Position numbers and translations under genes: made by a program. Under the pieces are notes generated by a model, which saw nothing but the letters and a program-made list of their open reading frames with translations, did no database searches and had not been told where the DNA came from. A DNA stretch of 25,861 nucleotides, taken from IMG/VR virus record IMGVR_UViG_3300025120_000484, positions 1 through 25,861 of that record; one strand, written 5' to 3'. Shown here piece by piece: positions 19,138-25,861 of the stretch (the stretch's first letter is position 1; the number at the start of each line of letters is the position of its first letter). Source of the stretch: a virus.

Positions 19138-19558
19138 AAAAGATGCATTATTTTAGTTTAGCAATCTATCACGCTTCATGCTCCGTGGTATCTGTATGGG
19201 CTTTATAATGGGTTTTTATGGGATAATATATTATAGATACCATTTCTGGATTTCCAGGCATACTGCATCTTGTACCTACTGCATCTTGTGTTGCATTTTT
19301 GCAACACCTACTAGATATAGTGGCTTGAGACCTCTGGGCCCACCCACCCCCACCACCGCCTTCTGCTTCTCGCCCCGCTGGGGCGAGATCGGATAGAGGT
19401 ACCAAACCATGTTTCAAACTACATTTGTTTATTGGCACCCCTACCCCCCTTTTTGTATATGTAGGGATCCTAATGTACTTGTATATAGTCGGATTTGAAG
19501 ATAACATCACCTGAAATACTTATTGAAAAAATTTTTATAAAATTTTTTTCGTTTTTAA
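19138..19558. other. Noncoding region upstream of the large terminase, rich in repeats and hairpins
   Basis: No supported gene in 421 bases. It holds an inverted repeat GGTATCT/AGATACC (19187-19193 with 19235-19241) enclosing three ATGGG motifs spaced 12 and 10 bases; a 13-base direct repeat, TACTGCATCTTGT, at 19261-19273 and 19277-19289; a perfect 8-bp hairpin GTGTTGCA/TGCAACAC (19288-19307); the second copy of the 38-base repeat; a 9-bp GC hairpin TCTCGCCCC/GGGGCGAGA (19368-19388); and CCCTAC/GTAGGG flanking a C/T-rich run (19439-19466). Candidate packaging site, origin or control region. Confidence 0.6.
19323..19360. repeat. 38-base GC-rich repeat, copy 2
   Basis: Direct repeat of 16941-16978 (33/38 identical). 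Together the copies bracket the leftward cassette that carries the methyltransferase and metallopeptidase genes. Confidence 0.85.
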
Positions 19559-21025
19559 ATGTTAAAAGATATAGATCTAAGAAAGCTACCTATTGATGCC
19601 AAGAAAGACTTCATGAAGTATGCAATAAGATTGGAAGAGAAGAAAAAAGAAAAAGCTGTCTCTACTGATTTTATGTCTTTCGTAAAATATGTTTGGCCTG
19701 ATTTCATAGAGGGGTCCCACCACAAAATCATGGCTGATAAGTTTAATCAAGTGGCCGCGGGCAAGATAAAAAGATTGATTATCAATATGGCACCTCGACA
19801 TACAAAATCAGAATTTGCATCGTTCCTGCTCCCCGCTTGGATGATCGGTAGAAACCCTAAGTTAAAAATAATCCAAGCAACTTTTAATTCAGAGCTCGCT
19901 GTTCGCTTTGGTCGTAAAGCAAAACATTTAATTGATACAGACGAGTATAGAAAAATTTTTCCCACAAAATTACAAGAAGATTCTAAAGCTGCAGGTCGTT
20001 GGGAAACGAATCAAGGGGGTGAATATTTTGCGACAGGTGTGGGTGGTGCTGTGACAGGTCGTGGTGCGGATCTATTTATTATTGATGACCCTCACTCGGA
20101 GCAAGATGCGATGAACATGAATTCCTTTGAGAGAACTTGGGAATGGTATACCTCTGGTCCTCGTCAGCGTTTACAACCGGGTGGTAGAATTATTTTGGTG
20201 ATGACGAGATGGAACACAAAAGATTTAACAGGAATGCTGCTCAAAGCTCAAAGTGATCCTAAAGCAGATCAATGGGAGATTATAGAATTTCCAGCAATCC
20301 TACCAAGCAATAAACCTGTATGGCCAGAGTATTGGAAGTTGGATGAATTACAAACGGTCAAAGCTTCGCTGTCCGTGAGCAAATGGAATGCTCAGTATCA
20401 ACAAAATCCCACGGCAGAAGAGGGGTCTATCATTAAACGAGAATGGTGGAGGGTCTATGAAGGAGAAGAACTTCCTGCTCTACATCATGTGATACAAAGT
20501 TATGATACAGCTTTTATGAAGAAACAAACAGCAGACTATTCAGCTATTACAACGTGGGGAGTCTTTTATCCGACCGAGGACAGCGGACCAAACTTGATTT
20601 TGTTAGATTGTGTGAAAGATAGATTTGAGTTCCCGGAACTCAGAAGAGTGGCTAAAGATCAATATGATTATTGGAAACCTGAAACGGTGATCGTGGAAGC
20701 TAAGGCATCAGGACTGCCTTTGACATATGAATTACGAAAAATGGGAATACCGGTTTTAAACTTTACACCTAGTAAAGGAAATGATAAACATACAAGGGTG
20801 AATTCTGTAGCTCCTATCTTTGAAGCAGGACAAGTGTGGGCACCAGATAAAAAATTTGCAGATGAAGTTATAGAGGAATGTGCTTCGTTTCCTTATGGCG
20901 ACCATGACGATTTAGTAGACAGCACAACTCAAGCTGTCATGAGATTTAGACAGGGAGGATTTATTGAACACCCAGACGACCAAGAAGATGAACCCTTACC
21001 TCACCAACAAAGGACGTATTACTAA
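19559..21025 (+). CDS. terL: Terminase large subunit, 488 aa
   Basis: The motor and nuclease that packages DNA into the prohead. The ATPase domain has a Walker A-like APRHTKSE (78-85) and Walker B with acidic pair in FIIDDPHSE (173-181), then a coupling motif region around LVMTRWN (213-219). The C-terminal RNase H-like nuclease shows D316 in QSYDTAF, E380 in VIVEAKASG and the acidic cluster GDHDDLVD (447-454). Length is normal for the Terminase_6 type. The ATG has no clear ribosome site, following an A/T-rich stretch. It is coupled to the portal gene by TAATG. The small subunit gene is elsewhere on the opposite strand. Confidence 0.95.
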   Translation: MLKDIDLRKLPIDAKKDFMKYAIRLEEKKKEKAVSTDFMSFVKYVWPDFIEGSHHKIMADKFNQVAAGKIKRLIINMAPRHTKSEFASFLLPAWMIGRNPKLKIIQATFNSELAVRFGRKAKHLIDTDEYRKIFPTKLQEDSKAAGRWETNQGGEYFATGVGGAVTGRGADLFIIDDPHSEQDAMNMNSFERTWEWYTSGPRQRLQPGGRIILVMTRWNTKDLTGMLLKAQSDPKADQWEIIEFPAILPSNKPVWPEYWKLDELQTVKASLSVSKWNAQYQQNPTAEEGSIIKREWWRVYEGEELPALHHVIQSYDTAFMKKQTADYSAITTWGVFYPTEDSGPNLILLDCVKDRFEFPELRRVAKDQYDYWKPETVIVEAKASGLPLTYELRKMGIPVLNFTPSKGNDKHTRVNSVAPIFEAGQVWAPDKKFADEVIEECASFPYGDHDDLVDSTTQAVMRFRQGGFIEHPDDQEDEPLPHQQRTYY

Positions 21026-23490
21026 TGGCTGAAATAGATAAAGCATTACCAAATGAAAATTTAAATCTTGAGGAAGAAGATCAAGAAGTTTTTGTAGAAG
21101 AAACAAAAAAAGATACAGGTCCTGTTGACATCACAGAAATGGAAGATGGTGGAGCAGAAATTAATTTTGATCCGAATGCCACAGAACCCATGGATGCCGG
21201 AGAACACTTTTCTAATTTAGCAGAAGTTTTACCTGATGCAATTTTAGATCCAATTGGGTCGGAACTTTCTTCTAAGTTTGAAGATTACAAATCATCAAGA
21301 TCGGAGTGGGAAAAAGCTTACACCGATGGTTTAGATTTATTAGGATTTAAATACGAAAACAAAAGTGAACCGTTTCGTGGTGCAAGTGGAGCGACTCATC
21401 CTGTTTTAGCAGAGGCCGTAACACAATTTCAATCACTTGCTTATAAAGAATTACTACCGTCAAATGGACCTGTGAGAACACAGGTTGTCGGTAAAGATGA
21501 CATGGCAAGAAAAGATCAAGCGGAACGTGTGAAAGAATTTATGAACTATCAGATCATGCATGTCATGAAAGAGTATGAAGCAGACTTTGATCAAATGTTA
21601 TTTTACTTACCTCTTGCAGGATCTACTTTTAAAAAAGTTTACTATGATCAATTATTAAATAGAGCTGTATCAAAATTTATTCCTGCAGATGATTTAGTCG
21701 TACCTTACTCAGCAACAAGTTTAGACGAAGCAGACACAGTTATTCATGTTGTAAAGATTTCAGAGAATGATTTACGCAAGCAGCAAGTCAATGGTTTTTA
21801 TAGAGATATAGAACTTTCAACAGGTTATGATGGAGGAAGTTCAGACTTAAAAAGTAAAGAAAGAGAACTCGAAGGAGTTAAAGCAAGTGGTCAAAATGAG
21901 GACATGTATACTCTTTTAGAGTGTCATGTAAACCTAGACCTAGAAGGTTTTGAAGATATGAATCCTCAAAGTGAGGAACCTACAGGAATTAAGTTACCTT
22001 ACATCGTCACAATCGAAGAAGGTACAAATGAAGTTTTATCTATTAGAAGAAATTTTGCACAAGGAGATGTTTTAAAAAAGAAAGTTGATTACTTTGTGCA
22101 TTTTAAATTTTTACCGGGTTTAGGTTTTTATGGCTTTGGTTTAATTCATATGATCGGTGGATTGTCTCGAACTGCTACAGCAGCACTAAGACAATTACTA
22201 GACGCTGGAACTTTATCGAACTTACCTGCAGGATTTAAGATGCGTGGTATTCGAGTGAGAGATGATGCACAGCCACTACAACCTGGTGAGTTTAGAGATG
22301 TTGATGCGCCCGGAGGAAACTTAAGAGATTCTTTTATGCCATTACCCTTTAAAGAACCTTCACAAACTTTACTTACTTTAATGAGTACAGTCGTAGCTGC
22401 TGGTCAGCGTTTCGCTAGCATTGCAGACACGCAAGTGGGTGATGGTAATCAAGGCGCTGCCGTAGGAACGACAGTAGCATTATTAGAACGTGGATCTCGT
22501 GTGATGTCAGCTATTCACAAGAGACTCTATTCAAGTTTAAAACAAGAATTCAGTTTATTATCTAAAGTCTTTAGTTTGTATCTTCCTCCTGAGTACCCTT
22601 ACGATGTTGTCGGTGGACAACGCAACATCAAACAAACAGACTTTGATGATAGAGTAGACATCTTGCCAATTGCGGATCCGAATATTTTCTCCCAAACGCA
22701 GCGTATATCTATAGCTCAAACGGAACTGCAAATGGCAATGTCTAATCCTAAACTACACAACCTTTATCAAGCGTATCACAACATGTATTCTGCTTTAGGT
22801 ATTAAAGATATAAATGCTATACTACCACCCCCTGCAAAACCTACACCAATGGATCCAAGTATGGAACATATACAGGCTATGAGTCAAAAAAGTTTTCAAG
22901 CTTTTCCAAAACAAGACCATAGATCTCACATTGACGCTCACTTAAACTTTATGGCAACAAATATGGTCAAAAATAATCCGTTAATTTCTTCTTTAGTGTT
23001 TAAAAACGTGCTCGAACATATAAGTTTGATGGCACAAGAGCAAATTCAAATAGAATTTGCAGAAGATTTAATGAAATTACAACAAATGCAGATGCAAATG
23101 CAACAAAACCCACAAATGTCACAACAAATGGCGCAAAATCCTGAATTACAACGTATACAAGTGACTATTGAAGCTAGAAAAGCAGTATTAATTGCAGATA
23201 TGACTAAAGATTTTATGCAAGAAGAAAAGAAAATTGCAGATGACATGAACAAAGACCCTCTTATCAAACTAAAAGCTAGAGAAGTAGATTTAAAAGCAAA
23301 AGAAGAAGCTAGAAAAGAAAAAGAAGGGGAAGAAAAATCTGAATTAGATAGATTAAGATTAATTTCTAATAGACAACTTGCCGAAGATAAATTAGAACAG
23401 AGTGATGAACATCAAAAACTTCGAGCAGGTGTTAGTTTGGCAAAATCAGGTATTCAAAAAATGACAATGGTAGATGTAGATGGGCAGTAG
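21025..23490 (+). CDS. P22-like portal protein with long helical tail, 821 aa
   Basis: Forms the dodecameric ring at the capsid vertex through which DNA enters and leaves. The position right after terL and the segments SKFEDYKSSRSEWEKAYTDG, EPFRGASGATHPVLAEAV and QLLDAGTLSNLPAGF are of the large P22-like portal group common in marine podoviruses, as I recognise it. Residues 1-70 are acidic and likely disordered. From about residue 675 the protein is Gln/Met-rich, then a long Lys/Glu helix to near the end, compatible with the extended barrel of P22-type portals. The start overlaps the terL stop by one base. Confidence 0.88.
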   Translation: MAEIDKALPNENLNLEEEDQEVFVEETKKDTGPVDITEMEDGGAEINFDPNATEPMDAGEHFSNLAEVLPDAILDPIGSELSSKFEDYKSSRSEWEKAYTDGLDLLGFKYENKSEPFRGASGATHPVLAEAVTQFQSLAYKELLPSNGPVRTQVVGKDDMARKDQAERVKEFMNYQIMHVMKEYEADFDQMLFYLPLAGSTFKKVYYDQLLNRAVSKFIPADDLVVPYSATSLDEADTVIHVVKISENDLRKQQVNGFYRDIELSTGYDGGSSDLKSKERELEGVKASGQNEDMYTLLECHVNLDLEGFEDMNPQSEEPTGIKLPYIVTIEEGTNEVLSIRRNFAQGDVLKKKVDYFVHFKFLPGLGFYGFGLIHMIGGLSRTATAALRQLLDAGTLSNLPAGFKMRGIRVRDDAQPLQPGEFRDVDAPGGNLRDSFMPLPFKEPSQTLLTLMSTVVAAGQRFASIADTQVGDGNQGAAVGTTVALLERGSRVMSAIHKRLYSSLKQEFSLLSKVFSLYLPPEYPYDVVGGQRNIKQTDFDDRVDILPIADPNIFSQTQRISIAQTELQMAMSNPKLHNLYQAYHNMYSALGIKDINAILPPPAKPTPMDPSMEHIQAMSQKSFQAFPKQDHRSHIDAHLNFMATNMVKNNPLISSLVFKNVLEHISLMAQEQIQIEFAEDLMKLQQMQMQMQQNPQMSQQMAQNPELQRIQVTIEARKAVLIADMTKDFMQEEKKIADDMNKDPLIKLKAREVDLKAKEEARKEKEGEEKSELDRLRLISNRQLAEDKLEQSDEHQKLRAGVSLAKSGIQKMTMVDVDGQ

Positions 23491-24109
23491 AGTAGGATCA
23501 GGAGTATCACCAGGAGAATCAAGAGCAAGAACAGGAGCTGCTGTAGGTCCTGGATCCATATCAGGTTTATCAAGACCTGCTGCAAATTTAGTTATAAATA
23601 AGGCTGAAAGATTAAGAGGAGATACTTTAACTCCTGAAACAGTAAGGATAGCTTCTGAGTTTTTAGGTCTTCCTGATAGAAGTAGTCCTGGAATGAAAAG
23701 TTTTGCATTACCTCCTTCAGAGGCTATTAAAAATATTCGTCCAGATGCAGTTGATTTTTTTTCAAAGTTTCAAGAAAATTTAAATCAACCTCCTTCTATG
23801 TCAGTACCTCAACTTCCAAACACAGGAGTTCCTGGTGCGGAGTTTAACAATTTACCTAACACTAATCCATTTGAACTAACAGAGATGCCTAAAATTAATT
23901 TACCCAAAGCACCTCCTGGAACATCACTTCCTGGTCCTGGAACATCACTTCCTGGAATATTTGAAGAACTTGGGAGAGTTAAGCCTGGATTATTTGAAGT
24001 TGAAAGAGAAGCACCTCCAGCCCCTGGTGGAAATAGCTTCTCACCAGGAGGAATAGGTGGTTTATCAAGTATTATTTTAGCACGGTTAATAGAACAAGGA
24101 TTATTATAA
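23480..24109 (+). CDS. Gly/Pro/Ser-rich putative virion protein, 209 aa
   Basis: Starts inside the end of the portal gene (11-base overlap). The N-terminal 35 residues are Gly/Ser-rich; the central part is helical (KAERLRGDTLTPETVRIASE) and the second half is proline-rich with a duplicated PGTSLPG heptapeptide. This is mostly disordered and low complexity. The place between portal and another Gly-rich protein suggests a head or connector accessory protein, but there is no recognisable family. Confidence 0.65.
   Translation: MGSRVGSGVSPGESRARTGAAVGPGSISGLSRPAANLVINKAERLRGDTLTPETVRIASEFLGLPDRSSPGMKSFALPPSEAIKNIRPDAVDFFSKFQENLNQPPSMSVPQLPNTGVPGAEFNNLPNTNPFELTEMPKINLPKAPPGTSLPGPGTSLPGIFEELGRVKPGLFEVEREAPPAPGGNSFSPGGIGGLSSIILARLIEQGLL
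23915..23955. repeat. 20-base tandem duplication inside the Pro-rich gene
   Basis: CCTGGAACATCACTTCCTGG occurs at 23915-23934 and again at 23936-23955, period 21 bases, so it adds exactly seven residues in frame. Confidence 0.85.
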
Positions 24110-24110
24110 A

Positions 24111-25172
24111 ATGGGAAGTAAACCTAAAACATCACAGCAACAAGGTAAAAGAGGTAACTTCGGAATGGGACCGGGTCAGTCTATGGCCATGGCAGGTAAT
24201 ACAGGTCTTGCTGGTGTTGAACAAAAACAAGCAGAACAAATACAAAATGCAATTCGAAATATAAACAGAGCTACTGGTGATAATCAAGGTTCTTCTTTCA
24301 AAGACATTGGACAAAACATTGGAGAAGTTGGATCTAAGTATCGAAGACCTGCTGATGTAGAAAACTATGTTAAAAACTTGTCTGCTATTAATAATGCCTT
24401 AAATCAAGGTGCTAGTGTTTTTACAGGACCTGATGGAATACAAAGAGTTAATTTTAATAAGACTGGAATCAAAGATGATCAAGGTCGAACTATTTTATCA
24501 AAACAACTTCCTAATCTAAACGCAACGGCTCCTAGCTTAGGACAACTTGGTGGTGATATAGGAAGAGCCCTAACAGGTTATAACAGTTTACAATACACAG
24601 ATCCTTCTAGCAATATTCCAGAAATGGTTAACAGAGAAGGATTAGGTTCTCTTGTGGCGAAAGCTGCAATACCTGGTTCAATGGCTTTTAACCTAATGAA
24701 AGACTTATATGGAAAAGGAAAAAATTTTTTATTTCCAATAAAAGAAGAAGAAGAAAAAGAAGAAGAAAAAGATATTTATTCTAGTGCGGAGGATGCAACA
24801 GGTGAGGCTTTTATGACAAGATTTTTAGAACGAGATTTAAAAGCGTTACCTATTGACGAAGAAATAACTACTCCTGTAGCCTCTGTTTTTCCAAATTTTC
24901 AAGGTGGAGAAGGTGGTAATGATTATGATCCACCAAGTAGTCAATCAAATGATCCGCCTCCCTTTGATCCAAATAATCCTTTTGCAAATTTAGATCCTAA
25001 GTATTTTCAGTTATTAAAAGCATTTCAATCAGCAGGTGGTGGTAACCTATATTCACAACAAGATATTGTTGATTATTTTAAAAGCAGGAATTATCTTGCA
25101 TACGGTGGAACAGTAGCACCTAAAAGCGGTCCAATGTCAGAAGGTATTGGAACCTTGTATAATACAAGATAG
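24111..25172 (+). CDS. Putative virion-associated protein, 353 aa
   Basis: Begins one base after the previous stop. The N-terminus is Gly/Met/Gln-rich, the middle is mixed helical with an acidic Glu/Lys run (about 211-224), then a Pro/Asp/Asn-rich linker, and the C-terminus ends with LAYGGTVAPKSGPMSEGIG, a Gly-rich tail style I associate with marine phage structural proteins. No enzymatic motif. The C-terminal codons overlap the promoter at 25155. Structural role is inferred from position. Confidence 0.65.
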   Translation: MGSKPKTSQQQGKRGNFGMGPGQSMAMAGNTGLAGVEQKQAEQIQNAIRNINRATGDNQGSSFKDIGQNIGEVGSKYRRPADVENYVKNLSAINNALNQGASVFTGPDGIQRVNFNKTGIKDDQGRTILSKQLPNLNATAPSLGQLGGDIGRALTGYNSLQYTDPSSNIPEMVNREGLGSLVAKAAIPGSMAFNLMKDLYGKGKNFLFPIKEEEEKEEEKDIYSSAEDATGEAFMTRFLERDLKALPIDEEITTPVASVFPNFQGGEGGNDYDPPSSQSNDPPPFDPNNPFANLDPKYFQLLKAFQSAGGGNLYSQQDIVDYFKSRNYLAYGGTVAPKSGPMSEGIGTLYNTR

Positions 25173-25182
25173 TTGCTATAAT
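25155..25182 (+). promoter_or_regulatory. Extended -10 promoter for the lysis cluster
   Basis: TGCTATAAT (25174-25182) is an extended -10 box; TTGTAT (25155-25160) lies 16 bases upstream and is part of the palindrome TTGTAT-A-ATACAA (25155-25167), a possible operator. It sits in the end of the preceding gene and points to the small membrane gene at 25206. Confidence 0.55.
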
Positions 25183-25205
25183 CCTCCACACAAAAGGAGC
25201 TTAAC

Positions 25206-25319
25206 ATGATGTGGAAAGATAAAATATTATCTAAGTGGACAAACTTAAATAAAAAAGGCAAAGTTATTGTTTTAGCTGTTGCCGTTGTTGTTCTATATAT
25301 AGTAATAAAAGGAATTTAA
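25206..25319 (+). CDS. Small single-span membrane protein, 37 aa
   Basis: AGGAG lies a few bases upstream of an ATGATG start; the first ATG (25206) is given. The N-terminal half is basic (WKDKILSKWTNLNKKGK) and the rest is one membrane helix (VIVLAVAVVVLYIVIKGI). It precedes the holin-like gene by two bases and lies behind its own promoter, so a lysis role (holin partner or antiholin) is plausible but unproven. Confidence 0.65.
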   Translation: MMWKDKILSKWTNLNKKGKVIVLAVAVVVLYIVIKGI

Positions 25320-25321
25320 AA

Positions 25322-25717
25322 ATGTTTAATCTACTAGTCGGACCTCTCACTTCAATTATAGGCGATACAGTAAAAGGTTTTGTTGCAACTAAAAAAGCAA
25401 AATCAGAATTAAAACTTACTGAGATTCAAGCACAGAAGAGTTTGAAAGAACAGCAAATCGCTGGGAAAGTGGCGTGGGAGGCTTCGGCTGTAGACCAAAT
25501 GAAGGGGAGCTGGAAAGACGAATTTGTTTTACTAGCCCTAATGATTCCTGCAATTTGTAGCTTCTTGCCTTTCATGCAACCACACATAGAACGTGGGTTT
25601 GAAATTCTCTCAACTTTACCGGAGTATTATACCCATTTATTATATTTAGCCTGCTCCGTTTCTCTGGGGGTTAGGGCGGTACCAGGTATCAAAGGAATGA
25701 TTAGTAAAAAGAAATGA
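25322..25717 (+). CDS. Probable holin (GTA_holin_3TM-like), 131 aa
   Basis: Makes lethal lesions in the inner membrane at lysis, if the assignment is right. The N-terminus is weakly hydrophobic (MFNLLVGPLTSIIG); a charged helix follows (about 22-58), then the signature-like SWKDEF (63-68) directly before membrane helix 1 (69-85) and a second helix (103-120), ending in a basic tail (ISKKK). This order matches the holin family of gene-transfer agents and many phages as I know it. It is co-transcribed with the small membrane gene before it and overlaps the next gene by ATGA. Confidence 0.7.
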   Translation: MFNLLVGPLTSIIGDTVKGFVATKKAKSELKLTEIQAQKSLKEQQIAGKVAWEASAVDQMKGSWKDEFVLLALMIPAICSFLPFMQPHIERGFEILSTLPEYYTHLLYLACSVSLGVRAVPGIKGMISKKK

Positions 25718-25839
25718 AACCACAAGCAAAGAAAAAAATTAAAAAAGTAATTAAAGGTTTAGGCAAAGCAGTAAAAGCACACACAAAACAAGCAAAAACA
25801 TTACAAAGCGTAATAACAAAAAAGAAAGGCAAAAAATAA
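25714..25839 (+). CDS. Very basic small protein, 41 aa
   Basis: Starts in an ATGA overlap with the holin gene and ends in a TAATG overlap with the next. Nearly 40% Lys; about residues 6-33 form a basic amphipathic helix (KKIKKVIKGLGKAVKAHTKQ). It might bind nucleic acid or membranes. No family recognised, but similar Lys-rich mini-genes are common in marine phage late regions. Confidence 0.6.
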   Translation: MKPQAKKKIKKVIKGLGKAVKAHTKQAKTLQSVITKKKGKK

Positions 25840-25861
25840 TGACAATACTAGAAAACGAACT
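25839..25861 (+). CDS. Start of a further gene, cut by the window edge
   Basis: The ATG overlaps the previous stop (TAATG) and only MTILENE is visible. Nothing can be said about the product; an endolysin or tail gene would fit the position. Confidence 0.5.

Noticed and set aside
19261-19289. CRISPR-like direct repeat
   Set aside because: Only two 13-base copies with a 3-base spacer; not an array.
19169-19510. Minus-strand frame of 113 codons across the noncoding region (and a plus-strand frame at 19178-19396)
   Set aside because: Both read through the hairpins, direct repeats and GC-rich repeat; composition (poly-Gly run, scattered Cys) is that of noncoding DNA, and no good ribosome site is present.
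23046-23267. Cys-rich minus-strand frame
   Set aside because: Opposite the Gln/Met-rich part of the portal gene; the Cys richness comes from the reverse complement of CAR/ATG codons.

Overview
This window is part of the genome of a tailed double-stranded DNA bacteriophage (Caudoviricetes). It is AT-rich and densely packed, with most genes overlapping by 1, 4 or 8-26 bases. It carries a replication module (SNF2-type helicase, archaeo-eukaryotic-type primase, UvrD-type helicase, family A DNA polymerase, several PD-(D/E)XK nucleases), terminase, a P22-like portal and a probable holin. The gene set and protein style resemble uncultured marine phages of AT-rich bacteria, and the portal suggests a podovirus-like virion. 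That placement is an inference from memory of such genomes. No integrase, tRNA or CRISPR array was seen.

Layout. (1) 1-1412, minus strand: SNF2-like helicase, cut by the window edge. (2) 1482-3296, plus: three early-type proteins ending in a textbook terminator (3303-3327). (3) 3341-10647, plus: a translationally coupled replication operon (primase, helicase, polymerase) with small membrane, beta-rich and zinc-ribbon proteins and an Ate1-like acyltransferase-fold protein. (4) 10724-14335, plus: a new sigma70-like promoter drives a ribbon-helix-helix protein, then a chain of tiny overlapping genes, a DnaJ-type zinc finger, two PD-(D/E)XK nucleases and a long inverted-repeat element that looks like a structured RNA (13551-13776). 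(5) 14332-19098, mostly minus: the small terminase subunit, a DUF7227-like Cys protein, a cytosine-5 DNA methyltransferase, a tiny membrane protein, a HExxH metallopeptidase and several unknowns. One plus-strand VRR-NUC nuclease and a noncoding, GC-rich, promoter-to-terminator segment (16895-17182) lie inside this block. (6) 19099-19558: a 460-base noncoding region full of repeats and hairpins. (7) 19559-25861, plus: large terminase, portal, two Gly/Pro-rich putative virion proteins, then a probable lysis cluster behind its own promoter.

How it fits together. Modules 1-4 supply DNA replication, recombination and early takeover functions. The leftward block holds DNA modification and accessory genes together with the small terminase subunit, which is separated from the large subunit and on the opposite strand. 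Module 7 is packaging, portal and lysis. A short motif, TCCCATA, recurs at most regulatory regions, including the promoter of the ribbon-helix-helix gene, and is a candidate operator for a phage regulator.

The most unusual content is noncoding: a 23-bp imperfect inverted repeat (paired throughout if G-U is allowed) enclosing mutually exclusive hairpins at 13551-13776; a G-quadruplex-capable putative transcript at 16910-17182; and a 38-base GC-rich sequence repeated (33/38 identical) on both sides of the methyltransferase cassette. All functional names rest on motifs read by eye, without database searches.
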